Below, one piece after another: positions 1 through 6,424 of a stretch of DNA of 10,682 bases. The stretch lies in the NCBI GenBank assembly GCA_023356515.1, contig JAKQYG010000100.1, forward strand, positions 1 through 10,682. The letters run 5' to 3'. The notes under the pieces were generated by a model. The model had not been told where the DNA came from. It ran no database searches and was given only the letters and a program-made list of their open reading frames with translations. The first letter of the stretch is position 1, and each line of letters opens with the position of its first letter. Made by a program: the position numbers and the translations under genes. The stretch is from Trichodesmium sp. MAG_R04. GTDB taxonomy: Bacteria > Cyanobacteriota > Cyanobacteriia > Cyanobacteriales > Microcoleaceae.

Positions 1-2
1 AA

Positions 3-845
3 TTATCTAGGGAGGTTTTGGCGACGCCCTTTACCTTTAATAATTCCCATATTTTTTAATCCTGTCCAACCAATCATAATATAGCCTACTGATAAAAGTA
101 AGCTGTTCAAACCTGTTCTGAAACTAGATTTAAAGGCTATATTATCAACTTGATCTTTTGATTGCTTCTCTTGAATACGAATTTGAGTTAAAGATTTATT
201 TGGTACTTCTTCTGCTCTTTTCTTTAAAAATTTCTCTATAACCTGAGGATTGTCTTTTGATTCTTCTAGTAAGTTTTTAATTTGGTCTGACAATTGTTCA
301 TCTGCTAATACTTCTTTTAACTTAGTTTTATCTTTTAGTAAGTTAGAAAATTCCTTTTTTTGCCTTGCTAACTGTTCCTGTACTCTTGTTTCTAGTTGGC
401 CACTATCAATTTGATTTTGTAACTGTGTTTCACGTTGCTCCGATTGCTGTTCTATTTGTTCAATGCGTTCTCCCTTAGCTATACGAATATTATTTAAGTG
501 TATAGGAAATAGTAATAGATATACTAGTCCTAATAAGCTAGCTAGTAAAAGGGCCCAAAATCTCAAATCTAATATTGAAGATGTAGAGTTATCTCGAAGG
601 CCAGAATTATTGCTTATCCAGTAGCCTGTGAATAATAAGGTCATTCCTACCATAGGAATTATTCCTCTATCGACTATTTGGGTCGTTAAACTGATTTGCC
701 ATGTTGTGTTATATATATTTCCTATTTTAGAAGGAATTGATAAAACTATAAAGTCAAGTATAGATGACAAAATCATAACTACTCCTGCTATTGTCAGAGT
801 CCTAGCAGCTATTGAGGAATATTGACGGATATTTGTTGCTTTCAT
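3..845 (-). CDS. hpsJ: HpsJ-like membrane protein with coiled-coil domain
   Basis: This 280-residue protein resembles the cyanobacterial HpsJ family, which is linked to hormogonium/exopolysaccharide loci; the call is from remembered family appearance. Hydrophobic segments lie at about residues 14-36, 55-77, 95-114 and 244-263. Between the third and fourth is a long charged region (about 123-235) rich in Gln, Glu and Lys, probably a coiled coil. Family-like patches are SSIAARTL near the N-terminus and IVDRGIIPMVGM at about 57-68. The fourth helix is followed by a basic tail. The ATG at 843-845 has no clear Shine-Dalgarno sequence. The gene appears complete, with TAA at 3-5. An accessory role in cell-surface polysaccharide export is inferred from the family, and no other hps gene is visible in the window. 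Confidence 0.62.
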   Translation of the reverse strand: MKATNIRQYSSIAARTLTIAGVVMILSSILDFIVLSIPSKIGNIYNTTWQISLTTQIVDRGIIPMVGMTLLFTGYWISNNSGLRDNSTSSILDLRFWALLLASLLGLVYLLLFPIHLNNIRIAKGERIEQIEQQSEQRETQLQNQIDSGQLETRVQEQLARQKKEFSNLLKDKTKLKEVLADEQLSDQIKNLLEESKDNPQVIEKFLKKRAEEVPNKSLTQIRIQEKQSKDQVDNIAFKSSFRTGLNSLLLSVGYIMIGWTGLKNMGIIKGKGRRQNLPR

Positions 846-1122
846 GGAATTTTACTAAGTTTTCAGTTATACTTCACTGGAAATAGTGGATCTGAAATGT
901 TGAGGATATATTCTATTTCTGATAGGGAAAATATATCTTAACCTATCTTCAAATAGTAATCTATGTTTATAATCATGACAAAGTTTAACTATAGCTCATC
1001 AGCTTAGTAGTAAGCTAAAATTTAGAATTTAGAATTTAGACTTATCCTTTAGAAGGGTTTTTTCTCTAAACGAGGCATACAACAATAAGTCGTTTAAATG
1101 CCAAAAAGCTTAACACAGAACC
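846..1122. other. Spacer upstream of the HpsJ-like gene
   Basis: I see no gene in this stretch. It should hold the promoter of the minus-strand HpsJ-like gene, but I could not identify a convincing -35/-10 pair. A small inverted repeat, GATAGG at 921-926 and CCTATC at 942-947, could form a weak hairpin with a 15-nt loop. A heptamer repeat occupies 1021-1041 and is listed separately. Confidence 0.4.
1021..1041. repeat. Short tandem heptamer repeat, three copies
   Basis: Three back-to-back copies of TTTAGAA are present, the last ending in C. Short tandemly repeated heptamers are a known feature of intergenic DNA in filamentous heterocyst-forming cyanobacteria. Three copies is short, so this could also be chance in AT-rich DNA. 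Confidence 0.5.
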
Positions 1123-1182
1123 CTAATGATACATCCGTTCAACTGTTGCTAAACTATGTTTAAGTTCACTTGTTTTTTTCAT
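1123..1182 (-). CDS. Possible 19-residue micro-ORF or truncated gene start
   Basis: ATG at 1180-1182 is preceded by a strong Shine-Dalgarno GGAGG (1189-1193) with a 6-nt spacer. It opens a 19-codon frame, MKKTSELKHSLATVERMYH, ending in TAG at 1123-1125. The start overlaps the last codons of the decayed frame upstream (stop at 1166-1168), the arrangement expected of a translationally coupled second gene. After the stop the same frame stays open for another 18 codons, so this may be the intact start of a gene cut by a point mutation rather than a true micro-peptide. I do not recognise the sequence and assign no function. Confidence 0.3.
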   Translation of the reverse strand: MKKTSELKHSLATVERMYH

Positions 1183-1488
1183 AAACTACCTCCAATACAT
1201 AATAATTTAATTTAGGGATAATTCTTACTTGATTGAGATTTTCATAACTGATAAATCCGGGAAAATTTGACATTTTTATACAATTAAATTCCATGCTACT
1301 TAATCCATCTTTCTGTTCACAAAGTACCACTTAATAATCACTTTCTTGTAATAACTTGATTCATTTTTTTATTTTATCATTGACCCCATTTCCAACTTCT
1401 TTAACAATTTTAACTATAGAATAACTTTTTGTACAACAATAGGCTTTTAACCTTTGATTTCTAATAGTTTTAGAGTTTTATAGTACAT
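1166..1488 (-). pseudogene. Decayed gene of unknown function, about 107 codons
   Basis: Reading the minus strand from ATG at 1486-1488 gives MYYKTLKLLEIKG followed by a stop. Shifting frame near there gives a protein-like run, beginning AYCCTKSYSIVKIVKEVGNG, that continues to TGA at 1166-1168. It is interrupted only by TGA at 1361-1363 (likely a former Trp codon) and TAA at 1331-1333, both in the same frame. The last 54 codons are uninterrupted, and residue composition is ordinary for a soluble protein. A frame this coherent across nearly 300 bp of AT-rich DNA suggests a former gene. The family is unknown to me. It sits directly upstream of the micro-ORF at 1123-1182, so the pair may be the remains of a two-gene operon. 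Chance openness is the main alternative. Confidence 0.42.
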
Positions 1489-1603
1489 TTGTACAAGGAA
1501 AGTTCATATATAGTATAAATATTTGCCAAACTAAAGAATTCTATACTATTTGTAATGTTATAAGTTAACGTGTGGAATATGGGATCAAGGGAAAAATGAA
1601 AAA

Positions 1604-2116
1604 ATGGACTCTCTAAAACTGATTTCCGGCCTGTATAATTTGACTGGACTAGAACATGTCATTAATTCTCAACCAACTTGTTGGCGACCTTTAGTATTTA
1701 CAAATGGATGCTTCGACTTAGTTCATGCTGGACATATTCGTTATTTGTGGGCAGCTAAGTCTCTGGGGCGATCACTTGTAGTAGGATTAAATAGCGATTG
1801 GTCAGTCCAAAATCTTAAACCCCAAAAAGAGGGATACCCTATGCGGCCAATTATACCGCAAATCCAACGGGCTGAAGTTTTAGCAGCTCTCAAACCAGTT
1901 GACGGAGTAGTAATTTTTAATGAAACTACTGCTACTAAAATAATAGAACGGCTTAAACCAGATATTTATGTTAAAGGCGGTGATTATTCTATTGAAACAT
2001 TACCTGAAGCTTCAAAAGTAAAAAATTATGGTGGTCAAATCTCTTTGATTAAAATAGAAGTACCAACCTCTACTACTAAAATTATTAAAAGTATTTTACC
2101 TAAAAATTGGGTTTAA
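1604..2116 (+). CDS. rfaE2: RfaE2-type heptose-1-phosphate adenylyltransferase (HldE C-domain type)
   Basis: This 170-residue protein is a stand-alone nucleotidyltransferase of the RfaE2/HldE C-terminal type, which transfers AMP from ATP to D-glycero-beta-D-manno-heptose 1-phosphate for surface glycan precursors. The nucleotide-binding stretch TNGCFDLVHAGH covers residues 33-44, with the HxGH signature at His41-His44. Further family marks are LNSDWSV (62-68), KGGDY (124-128) and TSTTKII near the C-terminus, in the place of the usual StT motif. Length matches single-domain family members. The ATG at 1604 lies 12 nt after AAGGG (1587-1591), a rather long spacing; an ATG at 1596 only opens a six-codon frame. 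A terminator follows directly, so it is probably the last or only gene of its transcript. Exact sugar specificity is inferred from the family. Confidence 0.85.
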   Translation: MDSLKLISGLYNLTGLEHVINSQPTCWRPLVFTNGCFDLVHAGHIRYLWAAKSLGRSLVVGLNSDWSVQNLKPQKEGYPMRPIIPQIQRAEVLAALKPVDGVVIFNETTATKIIERLKPDIYVKGGDYSIETLPEASKVKNYGGQISLIKIEVPTSTTKIIKSILPKNWV

Positions 2117-2120
2117 AGCT

Positions 2121-2158
2121 TCGCCCATAAGCGGGCGACTTTTTAGTTGATTTTTTTT
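2121..2158 (+). terminator. Rho-independent terminator after rfaE2
   Basis: Stem TCGCCC (2121-2126) pairs with GGGCGA (2133-2138) around a 6-nt loop, followed by TTTTT at 2140-2144 and a further eight-T run at 2151-2158. It starts 5 nt after the rfaE2 stop, so it most likely ends that transcript. Confidence 0.8.
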
Positions 2159-2159
2159 C

Positions 2160-2735
2160 CACGGGTTATGTTATCATGCTTTTTAGTTCAAAAGTCATTC
2201 TATGAAGGCAAGATTTAAGTAACGTATATATCCAACATTGGGATAAAAACACCGATTAGCAAGGCTCGGAAGGTTGTGTCCGCGTTGTCTGGAATGATAG
2301 TCTAGCTTGCTGTCAGGAAAAGTACAAACCTTGAAACAAAAATCGGAAACACGGCTGGAGAACATTCAGAACATTTCTAGAATGGATTTGCGGAAAAATA
2401 TGGTCGTGATTTCAGATTGATAAGCTGTTGGGAACCCACATCTCAAATTTGCTCTTCTTGTGGATTTAAAGGTGGAAAATTAGATTTATCAATTTGTGAG
2501 TTGGAATGTTTTAATTGTGGTACGGAACATGGTCGCTTAGGGTCAGGTCGTTCTATCGAGACGAAAATGCAGCAAGAAATATATTAGTCGCAGGTCGGCA
2601 ATCTGAGACTTTAAATGGACATGGAGGTAAGCATAAGACTATAACCAAAGTAGCAGCAGCCTGTGAGATGTCAACCCGCCGAGGAGCTACGGCTCGGTAG
2701 GAAACCCAGTGCCTTTAGGCCGGGGAGGATGTCAA
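2160..2735 (+). mobile_element. Degenerate IS200/IS605-type TnpB-only element
   Basis: The stretch contains a broken tnpB (2202-2700) followed by a right-end hairpin (2705-2725) and GGATGTCAA, typical of the 3' ends of IS605/IS1341-like elements in cyanobacteria, from memory. No tnpA is present. The left border is unclear; TTGAT at 2147-2151, a target motif known for ISDra2, precedes the element and could mark it, but this is a guess. The right end falls about 40 bp upstream of the gun4 ATG. Multiple lesions make it immobile. Confidence 0.7.
2202..2700 (+). pseudogene. tnpB: tnpB relic (RNA-guided nuclease family), frameshifted and internally deleted
   Basis: ATG at 2202 opens MKARFK, then TAA at 2220; in-frame RIYPTLG follows, then TAA at 2244. 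A frame change near 2265 gives GCVRVVWNDSLACCQEKYK, the conserved TnpB N-terminal helix. The following roughly 250 residues, including the first two RuvC catalytic acids, are missing. Sequence resumes around 2350 with GWRTFRTFLE, shifts frame to KYGRDFRLI, then WEPTSQICSSCG and CFNCG, the C-terminal zinc finger. A second shift at about 2532-2554 leads to RDENAARNILVAG, the region of the third RuvC Asp. The final 61-codon frame (2515-2700) looks open but is only this tail. A full-length family member is about 400 residues, so no nuclease activity is expected. Confidence 0.82.
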
Positions 2736-2737
2736 AC
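2701..2737 (+). ncRNA. Right-end/omega-RNA-type hairpin remnant of the TnpB element
   Basis: Just after the tnpB stop, CCC (2705-2707) pairs with GGG in 2722-2725, and GCC (2711-2713) with GGC (2718-2720) around TTTA, followed by AGGATGTCAA. In intact elements this 3' region belongs to the omega/re-RNA scaffold and transposition right end. With tnpB destroyed, it is presumably a fossil. Whether it is still transcribed cannot be told from sequence. Confidence 0.5.
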
Positions 2738-2775
2738 AATCATTAAACAAGAAGTACTGAAAATTGATAACTGAA

Positions 2776-3498
2776 ATGACAGAACCGCAGGCTAACTCTA
2801 CACAATACCCTTCATTTAATATATCTGAACTAGAGTATCAACTAGAATCTGGTTCTGAAAAAAAACAGTTGCAGGTAATTCCCAATTTGGCAGAAATGGG
2901 AGATGAAGGTTTAGCAATTCTCATGGAATTTTTGCAAAATAAAAAATCAGATTTACCAACTTTCGTTGAGGGAAAAATCTATCAAGTTTTGCGCCAAGTA
3001 AATTCATCTCAGGTTGATGAATTTATACGGAGACATTTTCCTTTAGGAGTTGTACCAATTAATTCAGTATCTAATATTGATTACAGCTACTTACAAATCA
3101 AATTAGCTCATCAAGATTTTTTAGAAGCTGATAAATTAACTATGCAAAAACTATGTGAGTTAGCAGGAAAAGCAGCAACACAAAGAAAGTGGCTTTATTT
3201 TTCGGAAGTAGACAGCATTCCAATCCCAGATATGCAAACCATTAATAATATGTGGTTAGTTTATTCTGAAGGAAAATTTGGCTATTCTATACAGAGAGAA
3301 ATTTGGCTAGGAGTAGGCAAAAACTGGGATAAGCTACTACCAAAAATAGGTTGGAAAAATGGCAGTACTTGGACAAGATATCCTAATGAGTTTACCTGGA
3401 ATTTGACTGCGCCGCAAGGTCATCTACCTTTATCTAATTTACTGCGTGGAGTACGAATGTTTGCCTCCATATTATCTCATCCAGCTTGGTCTAAGTAG
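2776..3498 (+). CDS. gun4: Gun4, tetrapyrrole-binding co-factor protein of Mg-chelatase
   Basis: Gun4 binds protoporphyrin IX and Mg-protoporphyrin and stimulates Mg-chelatase (ChlHID) at the entry to chlorophyll synthesis. From ATG at 2776 the protein has 240 residues, close to cyanobacterial Gun4. Residues up to about 90 form the N-terminal helical repeat-like domain (LAEMGDEGLAILMEFL), and the rest is the GUN4 core. The core shows hallmark patches DYSYLQIKLA, QDFLEADKLTM, GWKNGSTWTRYPNEFTWNL, GHLPLSNLLRGVR and SHPAWSK. The frame is also open from TTG at 2764, adding four residues; ATG is preferred, although neither start has a strong Shine-Dalgarno. The promoter region is largely occupied by the TnpB relic, whose end is about 40 bp upstream, so the promoter may lie inside that relic. 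No lesions are seen. Confidence 0.92.
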   Translation: MTEPQANSTQYPSFNISELEYQLESGSEKKQLQVIPNLAEMGDEGLAILMEFLQNKKSDLPTFVEGKIYQVLRQVNSSQVDEFIRRHFPLGVVPINSVSNIDYSYLQIKLAHQDFLEADKLTMQKLCELAGKAATQRKWLYFSEVDSIPIPDMQTINNMWLVYSEGKFGYSIQREIWLGVGKNWDKLLPKIGWKNGSTWTRYPNEFTWNLTAPQGHLPLSNLLRGVRMFASILSHPAWSK

Positions 3499-3687
3499 GA
3501 TCTGTTAAAAACTCATAGATAGGGTTGACGGTAGGCAAGAGTTCTGTCTTTCTTTAACTGCATTGCTTGACTACTTTGTCTTCCATCTATATTTATTATT
3601 TTTGATCCTACATTCCGCACAACAACATTGTAACATGAAAATTAGTATAAAATACGTAGCTTCCTTAAGTATTTATACTATAAAAAT

Positions 3688-3792
3688 TATAGCACTCGAA
3701 GCAAAGGTTAGGACATTACTAAATGCTGAAATTCAGTCAGGGATTACTTCTGACTTCTTACTTACCCGTAGTGCTATACTTCGACTGCTATA
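3688..3792. repeat. Possible MITE-like element bounded by 14-bp inverted repeats
   Basis: TATAGCACTCGAAG at 3688-3701 is matched in inverse orientation by CTTCGACTGCTATA at 3779-3792 with one mismatch. A second, perfect 9-bp pairing uses AGTGCTATA at 3770-3778. The enclosed 105 bp has no coding features. Size and structure fit a miniature inverted-repeat element, but only one copy is visible and no clear target duplication is seen. Confidence 0.35.
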
Positions 3793-3897
3793 TCTTCATT
3801 TACCTTGATCAGAGGTCAAATTCTCAGGGAAATATTAAGTATAAATACTTGCTGAATCCTTGACTCCTATTCACCACTATAATTTTCTTCTTGCTTT

Positions 3898-3922
3898 TGA
3901 CTTTTGAATGCATGACTTTTGA
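3898..3922. repeat. Two direct copies of TGACTTTTGA
   Basis: Exact 10-bp copies at 3898-3907 and 3913-3922 are separated by ATGCA. Similar TTTTGACTT strings fill spacers in many filamentous cyanobacteria, from memory. No function is inferred. Confidence 0.4.
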
Positions 3923-4339
3923 CTTATATTTTTATGCTACATTTTGTCGTGCGAAATTTAGCTTTGATAGTCTAAAAATTGATTTCTTGCACTTGGTAAA
4001 CCTTTAAGAATTCTTGATCATCTTAGTTGTTTATGGGTAAAATTTTCTTCAGTAATCTCTCAATAAAAATATACAGGACTTACGCAAAGAGATTATCATA
4101 TAAGTGCTTATGGAAAATTAATTGTATATTCTGTACCAAAGTTTTTCAGAATATTTGCTACTGCACTTACTAAACTTAAACTGATATAACTGTCAAAATC
4201 GCTTCCCTTTCTAGCCTATTATCAGTCTATAGCAATAATTCAAGCTAACATAAGTAAAAAAATTCACTTTAAGGGATTCATCTCAAATCCTATTATTAAA
4301 ATATAAAATTAATTCTGTACAACTACTTATGATTGAACA

Positions 4340-4801
4340 ATGTCAAAACTTAAGATTAGTCTAATTCAAAACCAACGAGAAAAAGATAAAATGTATTATC
4401 AACGTTGGTTAGTATTAAGAAAGCCAATAAATATGGAAAGAGGAACGGAAAAGGATGAGTATGATGATGATTATTATTGTCTACATTTTATTACTGTTTG
4501 TAAGGAACAAATTATTGGTTCAGCTAGGCTGCGGCAATTATCTACCAAATTAGGGAGTATTTCATATCTTGCTGTTTTGCCTGAATTTCAATATCAGGGA
4601 GTAGGTACATCTTTAGTTCAAAAAATTATTGAAATTGCCAAGCAGCAACAGCTAACATCATTAAGAGTTATGTCTCGTATCAATGCTTCTAAATTTTATG
4701 AGAAAATCGGTTTTAGAGACACTAGTCCACCATTTGAATTTCTTGGAATACCCCATAAATTTATGCTCCTTAACTTACCTGATTTACATAATAATTTATA
4801 G
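4340..4801 (+). CDS. GNAT family N-acetyltransferase
   Basis: This 153-residue protein has the GNAT fold used to transfer acetyl groups from acetyl-CoA to amines. A beta strand (YLAVLPEFQ) leads into motif A, with the CoA pyrophosphate loop QYQGVG at residues 84-89 (Q-x-x-G-x-G), followed by a long helix. The C-terminal ASKFYEKIGF is the usual motif B. The N-terminal half (RWLVLRKPINMERG) resembles the small ElaA-like/YjcF-like group. Substrate cannot be deduced. ATG at 4340 has no clear Shine-Dalgarno. It converges on the ferredoxin-like gene, with 186 bp between the two stops, so it is not in the same operon as the minus-strand cluster. An independent resistance or housekeeping acetyltransferase is as likely as any link to it. 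Confidence 0.8.
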   Translation: MSKLKISLIQNQREKDKMYYQRWLVLRKPINMERGTEKDEYDDDYYCLHFITVCKEQIIGSARLRQLSTKLGSISYLAVLPEFQYQGVGTSLVQKIIEIAKQQQLTSLRVMSRINASKFYEKIGFRDTSPPFEFLGIPHKFMLLNLPDLHNNL

Positions 4802-4814
4802 ATGTAGTTTTAAT

Positions 4815-4829
4815 TAAACAAATTGTTTA
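4815..4829. repeat. Small palindrome between convergent genes
   Basis: TAAACAA-A-TTGTTTA is a perfect 7-bp inverted repeat around one base, 14 bp after the GNAT stop. It is AT-only apart from one G-C pair and lacks a proper T-tract, so a terminator role for the convergent pair is only weakly suggested. Confidence 0.25.
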
Positions 4830-4987
4830 AATTGTTAAATAAAACAACGTAAGTATTTAGCTATACCTGGGGAATTCTCTCACATTCAGTTTTTGAAGGT
4901 TCAAGTAACTATTAAGGTGAACTGATGACCTTTTTATTTACTGCTGGATGCTGTGCAAATGTAACTTTTAACTATTCTTTATATCTC

Positions 4988-6001
4988 TCAACCTACTTTT
5001 TTATGAGAATTTATAAATCGTTTTTCAGAAATTGAAGTTTTATTCTCTATTTTGAAGCTAAGATGGTTGACAGAATACTTAATAAATTCTGAATCTTTAG
5101 AAGCATTACAAGAACCTTTTAGATGGATAGTTTTAGTTTCATCCTTAACTAATTTAGCTTGACAAATATATTGATAACCATCTGGCTTAAGCACACCTAA
5201 TTGGGTTTTAATTAATTTTTTATCGGAACTTATATCTAAATTCAATATATTAATTTTATACTCAAACCATTCCCAACCGTGGTAGAAGATAAGTTCTCTT
5301 TCCAAGACTTGAATACAAGTTGGTAAAATTCCCCAACCTCGATAAACTTGATTTAATAATTTAATATTATCATTTCTTAGCAAAACTGCTTGAAAAAATT
5401 CTTGATTAAGTAATCCATAATATCTACCATCAGGAAAATCAATCATAGTAGGTGCAAATCTATGGCCACCAAAGTGACTTGATTTCCAGACTCTTGTATT
5501 TCCTAAACTCAATTGGGAAATAGTTTTTTTAGCTTCCATATAAAACGGATTACCATATTTAGCACAACACTTATCATGGCTACCATGAGTACAAATTAAT
5601 ATGTCTCTTGTTTCATGATTTTGAGTCTTAGTATCTAAATAATCTCCCGCTAAGTATTTTTTAATAATTGGAGCTATTTTTTCAGGATTTTTTACGTCAA
5701 ACTCATATTTTTTATAGCCATTGATAAATAAAGACTGCTTTTTTTCATAAATTAAAATCTTTCTGTTATTTTGCTTGTCATTTTGACTTTGAGTAATTAG
5801 TAAAAATCTGAGAGGCAATTTATCTCTTCTCACTTCTGCAATCAAAAGTTCTAAGTTCTTTGGAAAAAAACGAGACTCAAAAGCATTATGTTCCCAAGGG
5901 TAAGGACACTCTATTAAAATATATACTGAATAATTTGTACCACTTCCAATAATATCTTCATCTGCTTTTCGGCAAGCATCAGAACAAAAAAATGTATTCA
6001 T
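4988..6001 (-). CDS. Sucrase/ferredoxin-like protein (Suc_Fer-like), Apd1-type Cys2-His2 [2Fe-2S] pattern
   Basis: This 337-residue protein matches the Suc_Fer-like family (thioredoxin-like ferredoxins). Core motifs are CTHGSHDKCCAKYG, with Cys137 and Cys146, then HFGGHRFAPT, with His176 and His180. The spacing C-x8-C...H-x3-H is that reported for the Cys2-His2 [2Fe-2S] cluster of yeast Apd1, so an unusual His-ligated electron-transfer cluster is likely. N-terminal Cys6 and Cys10 are also present. Residues from about 240 onward form a tail I cannot assign. AGGAG at 6009-6013 with 7-nt spacing supports the ATG at 5999-6001. No signal peptide is seen, so it is probably cytoplasmic. Duplication relics show that its ancestor followed the JmjC gene with 2 nt between stop and start, suggesting it supplies electrons or otherwise serves that oxygenase. 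Confidence 0.78.
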   Translation of the reverse strand: MNTFFCSDACRKADEDIIGSGTNYSVYILIECPYPWEHNAFESRFFPKNLELLIAEVRRDKLPLRFLLITQSQNDKQNNRKILIYEKKQSLFINGYKKYEFDVKNPEKIAPIIKKYLAGDYLDTKTQNHETRDILICTHGSHDKCCAKYGNPFYMEAKKTISQLSLGNTRVWKSSHFGGHRFAPTMIDFPDGRYYGLLNQEFFQAVLLRNDNIKLLNQVYRGWGILPTCIQVLERELIFYHGWEWFEYKINILNLDISSDKKLIKTQLGVLKPDGYQYICQAKLVKDETKTIHLKGSCNASKDSEFIKYSVNHLSFKIENKTSISEKRFINSHKKVG

Positions 6002-6003
6002 AT

Positions 6004-6148
6004 TTAAACTCCTGATTATAAAAAAATAACTCTTTCACTAAATTAACTGACTAGCTTTGATAACATAAACATAGTATTTATTTATTGCCCAGTTATATTC
6101 AAGTAGCAAATTTATGAGGTATTTACCACTAAATTTTTTTCTAATAAA
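6004..6148 (-). pseudogene. Relic of the 3' end of a second JmjC/cupin-4 gene
   Basis: This stretch aligns with the 3' end of the intact oxygenase gene (6425-6564). Shared strings include TAACTCTTTCACTAA, AGCTTTGATAACAT and GCAAATTTAT in the same order. Read on the minus strand it gives KFSGKYLINLLLEYNWAI, matching TFTGKDIINLLPECDWEI of the intact protein (residues 347-364), then small indels and stops break the frame. The relic stop codon (TTA on the plus strand at 6004-6006) is 2 nt from the ATG of the ferredoxin-like gene. The relic no longer codes for protein but still supplies that gene's Shine-Dalgarno sequence. Confidence 0.8.
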
Positions 6149-6156
6149 TTAAGTTG

Positions 6157-6196
6157 ATAAATATAGCAATCATAAATATAAATATAGCAATCATAA
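6157..6196. repeat. Tandem 21-bp repeat, two copies
   Basis: ATAAATATAGCAATCATAA occurs exactly at 6157-6175 and 6178-6196 (period 21). AAATTAAGTTG flanks the pair on both sides (6146-6156 and 6195-6205). Confidence 0.7.
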
Positions 6197-6318
6197 ATTA
6201 AGTTGTAAGAATTTAAAAGCGAGAAATTAATTCCGAAAGTATTACCCATTAACCAAAACTCTAAGCCTATTTTAAAAAAATGGCAATATATTTGAAATGA
6301 ATAAATAGGATTGCTATA
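6183..6318. repeat. Possible MITE-like insert bounded by TATAGCAATC inverted repeats
   Basis: TATAGCAATC at 6183-6192 (with another copy at 6162-6171) is the exact inverse of GATTGCTATA at 6309-6318. The enclosed 136 bp is non-coding. GGATTGCTATA-type ends recur in cyanobacterial spacers, from memory. It lies between the two duplication relics and may have been involved in, or inserted after, the rearrangement. Confidence 0.35.
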
Positions 6319-6361
6319 GATATTTTGATACTTTCAAATATTACTTATTTAATGTAAATTA

Positions 6362-6422
6362 GAATTTTATCTTCATAACATTTATTTCCTTAATAAACAT
6401 CAGTACAAAAAAATATGTTCAT
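6362..6422 (-). pseudogene. Relic of the 5' end of a second Suc_Fer-like gene
   Basis: ATG at 6420-6422, 2 nt after the stop of the oxygenase gene, opens MNIFFCTDVY and then TAA. The intact ferredoxin-like gene starts MNTFFCSDAC. Weaker nucleotide similarity (ATGAAGATA...ATT) continues to about 6362, after which it is lost. The relic shows that a ferredoxin-like gene once stood directly downstream of this oxygenase gene. Confidence 0.75.
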
Positions 6423-6424
6423 AT

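Larger units (their letters stand above)
3499..4339. other. Gene-poor spacer between gun4 and the GNAT gene
   Basis: I find no convincing gene in these 841 bp. An 81-codon frame at 3563-3808 has no ribosome binding site and no recognisable sequence. The stretch holds several repeats: an imperfect inverted repeat with arms around 3640-3652 and 3668-3680, a 14-bp inverted repeat bounding 3688-3792, and two copies of TGACTTTTGA at 3898-3907 and 3913-3922. It also contains CAGGACTTACGCAA near 4075, a string I remember as common in filamentous cyanobacteria. The GNAT promoter should lie near 4260-4330 but is not clear. Confidence 0.5.

Noticed and set aside
628..825. Plus-strand frame opposite the HpsJ-like gene
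   Set aside because: Antisense shadow of a better-supported gene, with no ribosome site.
2515..2700. 61-codon frame as an independent small gene
   Set aside because: Its sequence (RDENAARNILVAG onward) is the C-terminal tail of tnpB after a frameshift, so it is included in the pseudogene.
3563..3808. 81-codon plus-strand frame downstream of gun4
   Set aside because: No ribosome binding site, no recognisable motif, and much of it is built from the inverted repeats of this spacer. Treated as chance.
4070..4090. CAGGACTTACGCAA as one end of an insertion sequence
   Set aside because: The string is familiar from cyanobacterial genomes, but no inverted partner or transposase remnant lies in the window, so no element is called.
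6157..6205. CRISPR-like short repeats
   Set aside because: Only two copies with a 2-bp gap and no spacers. They are simple tandem repeats.
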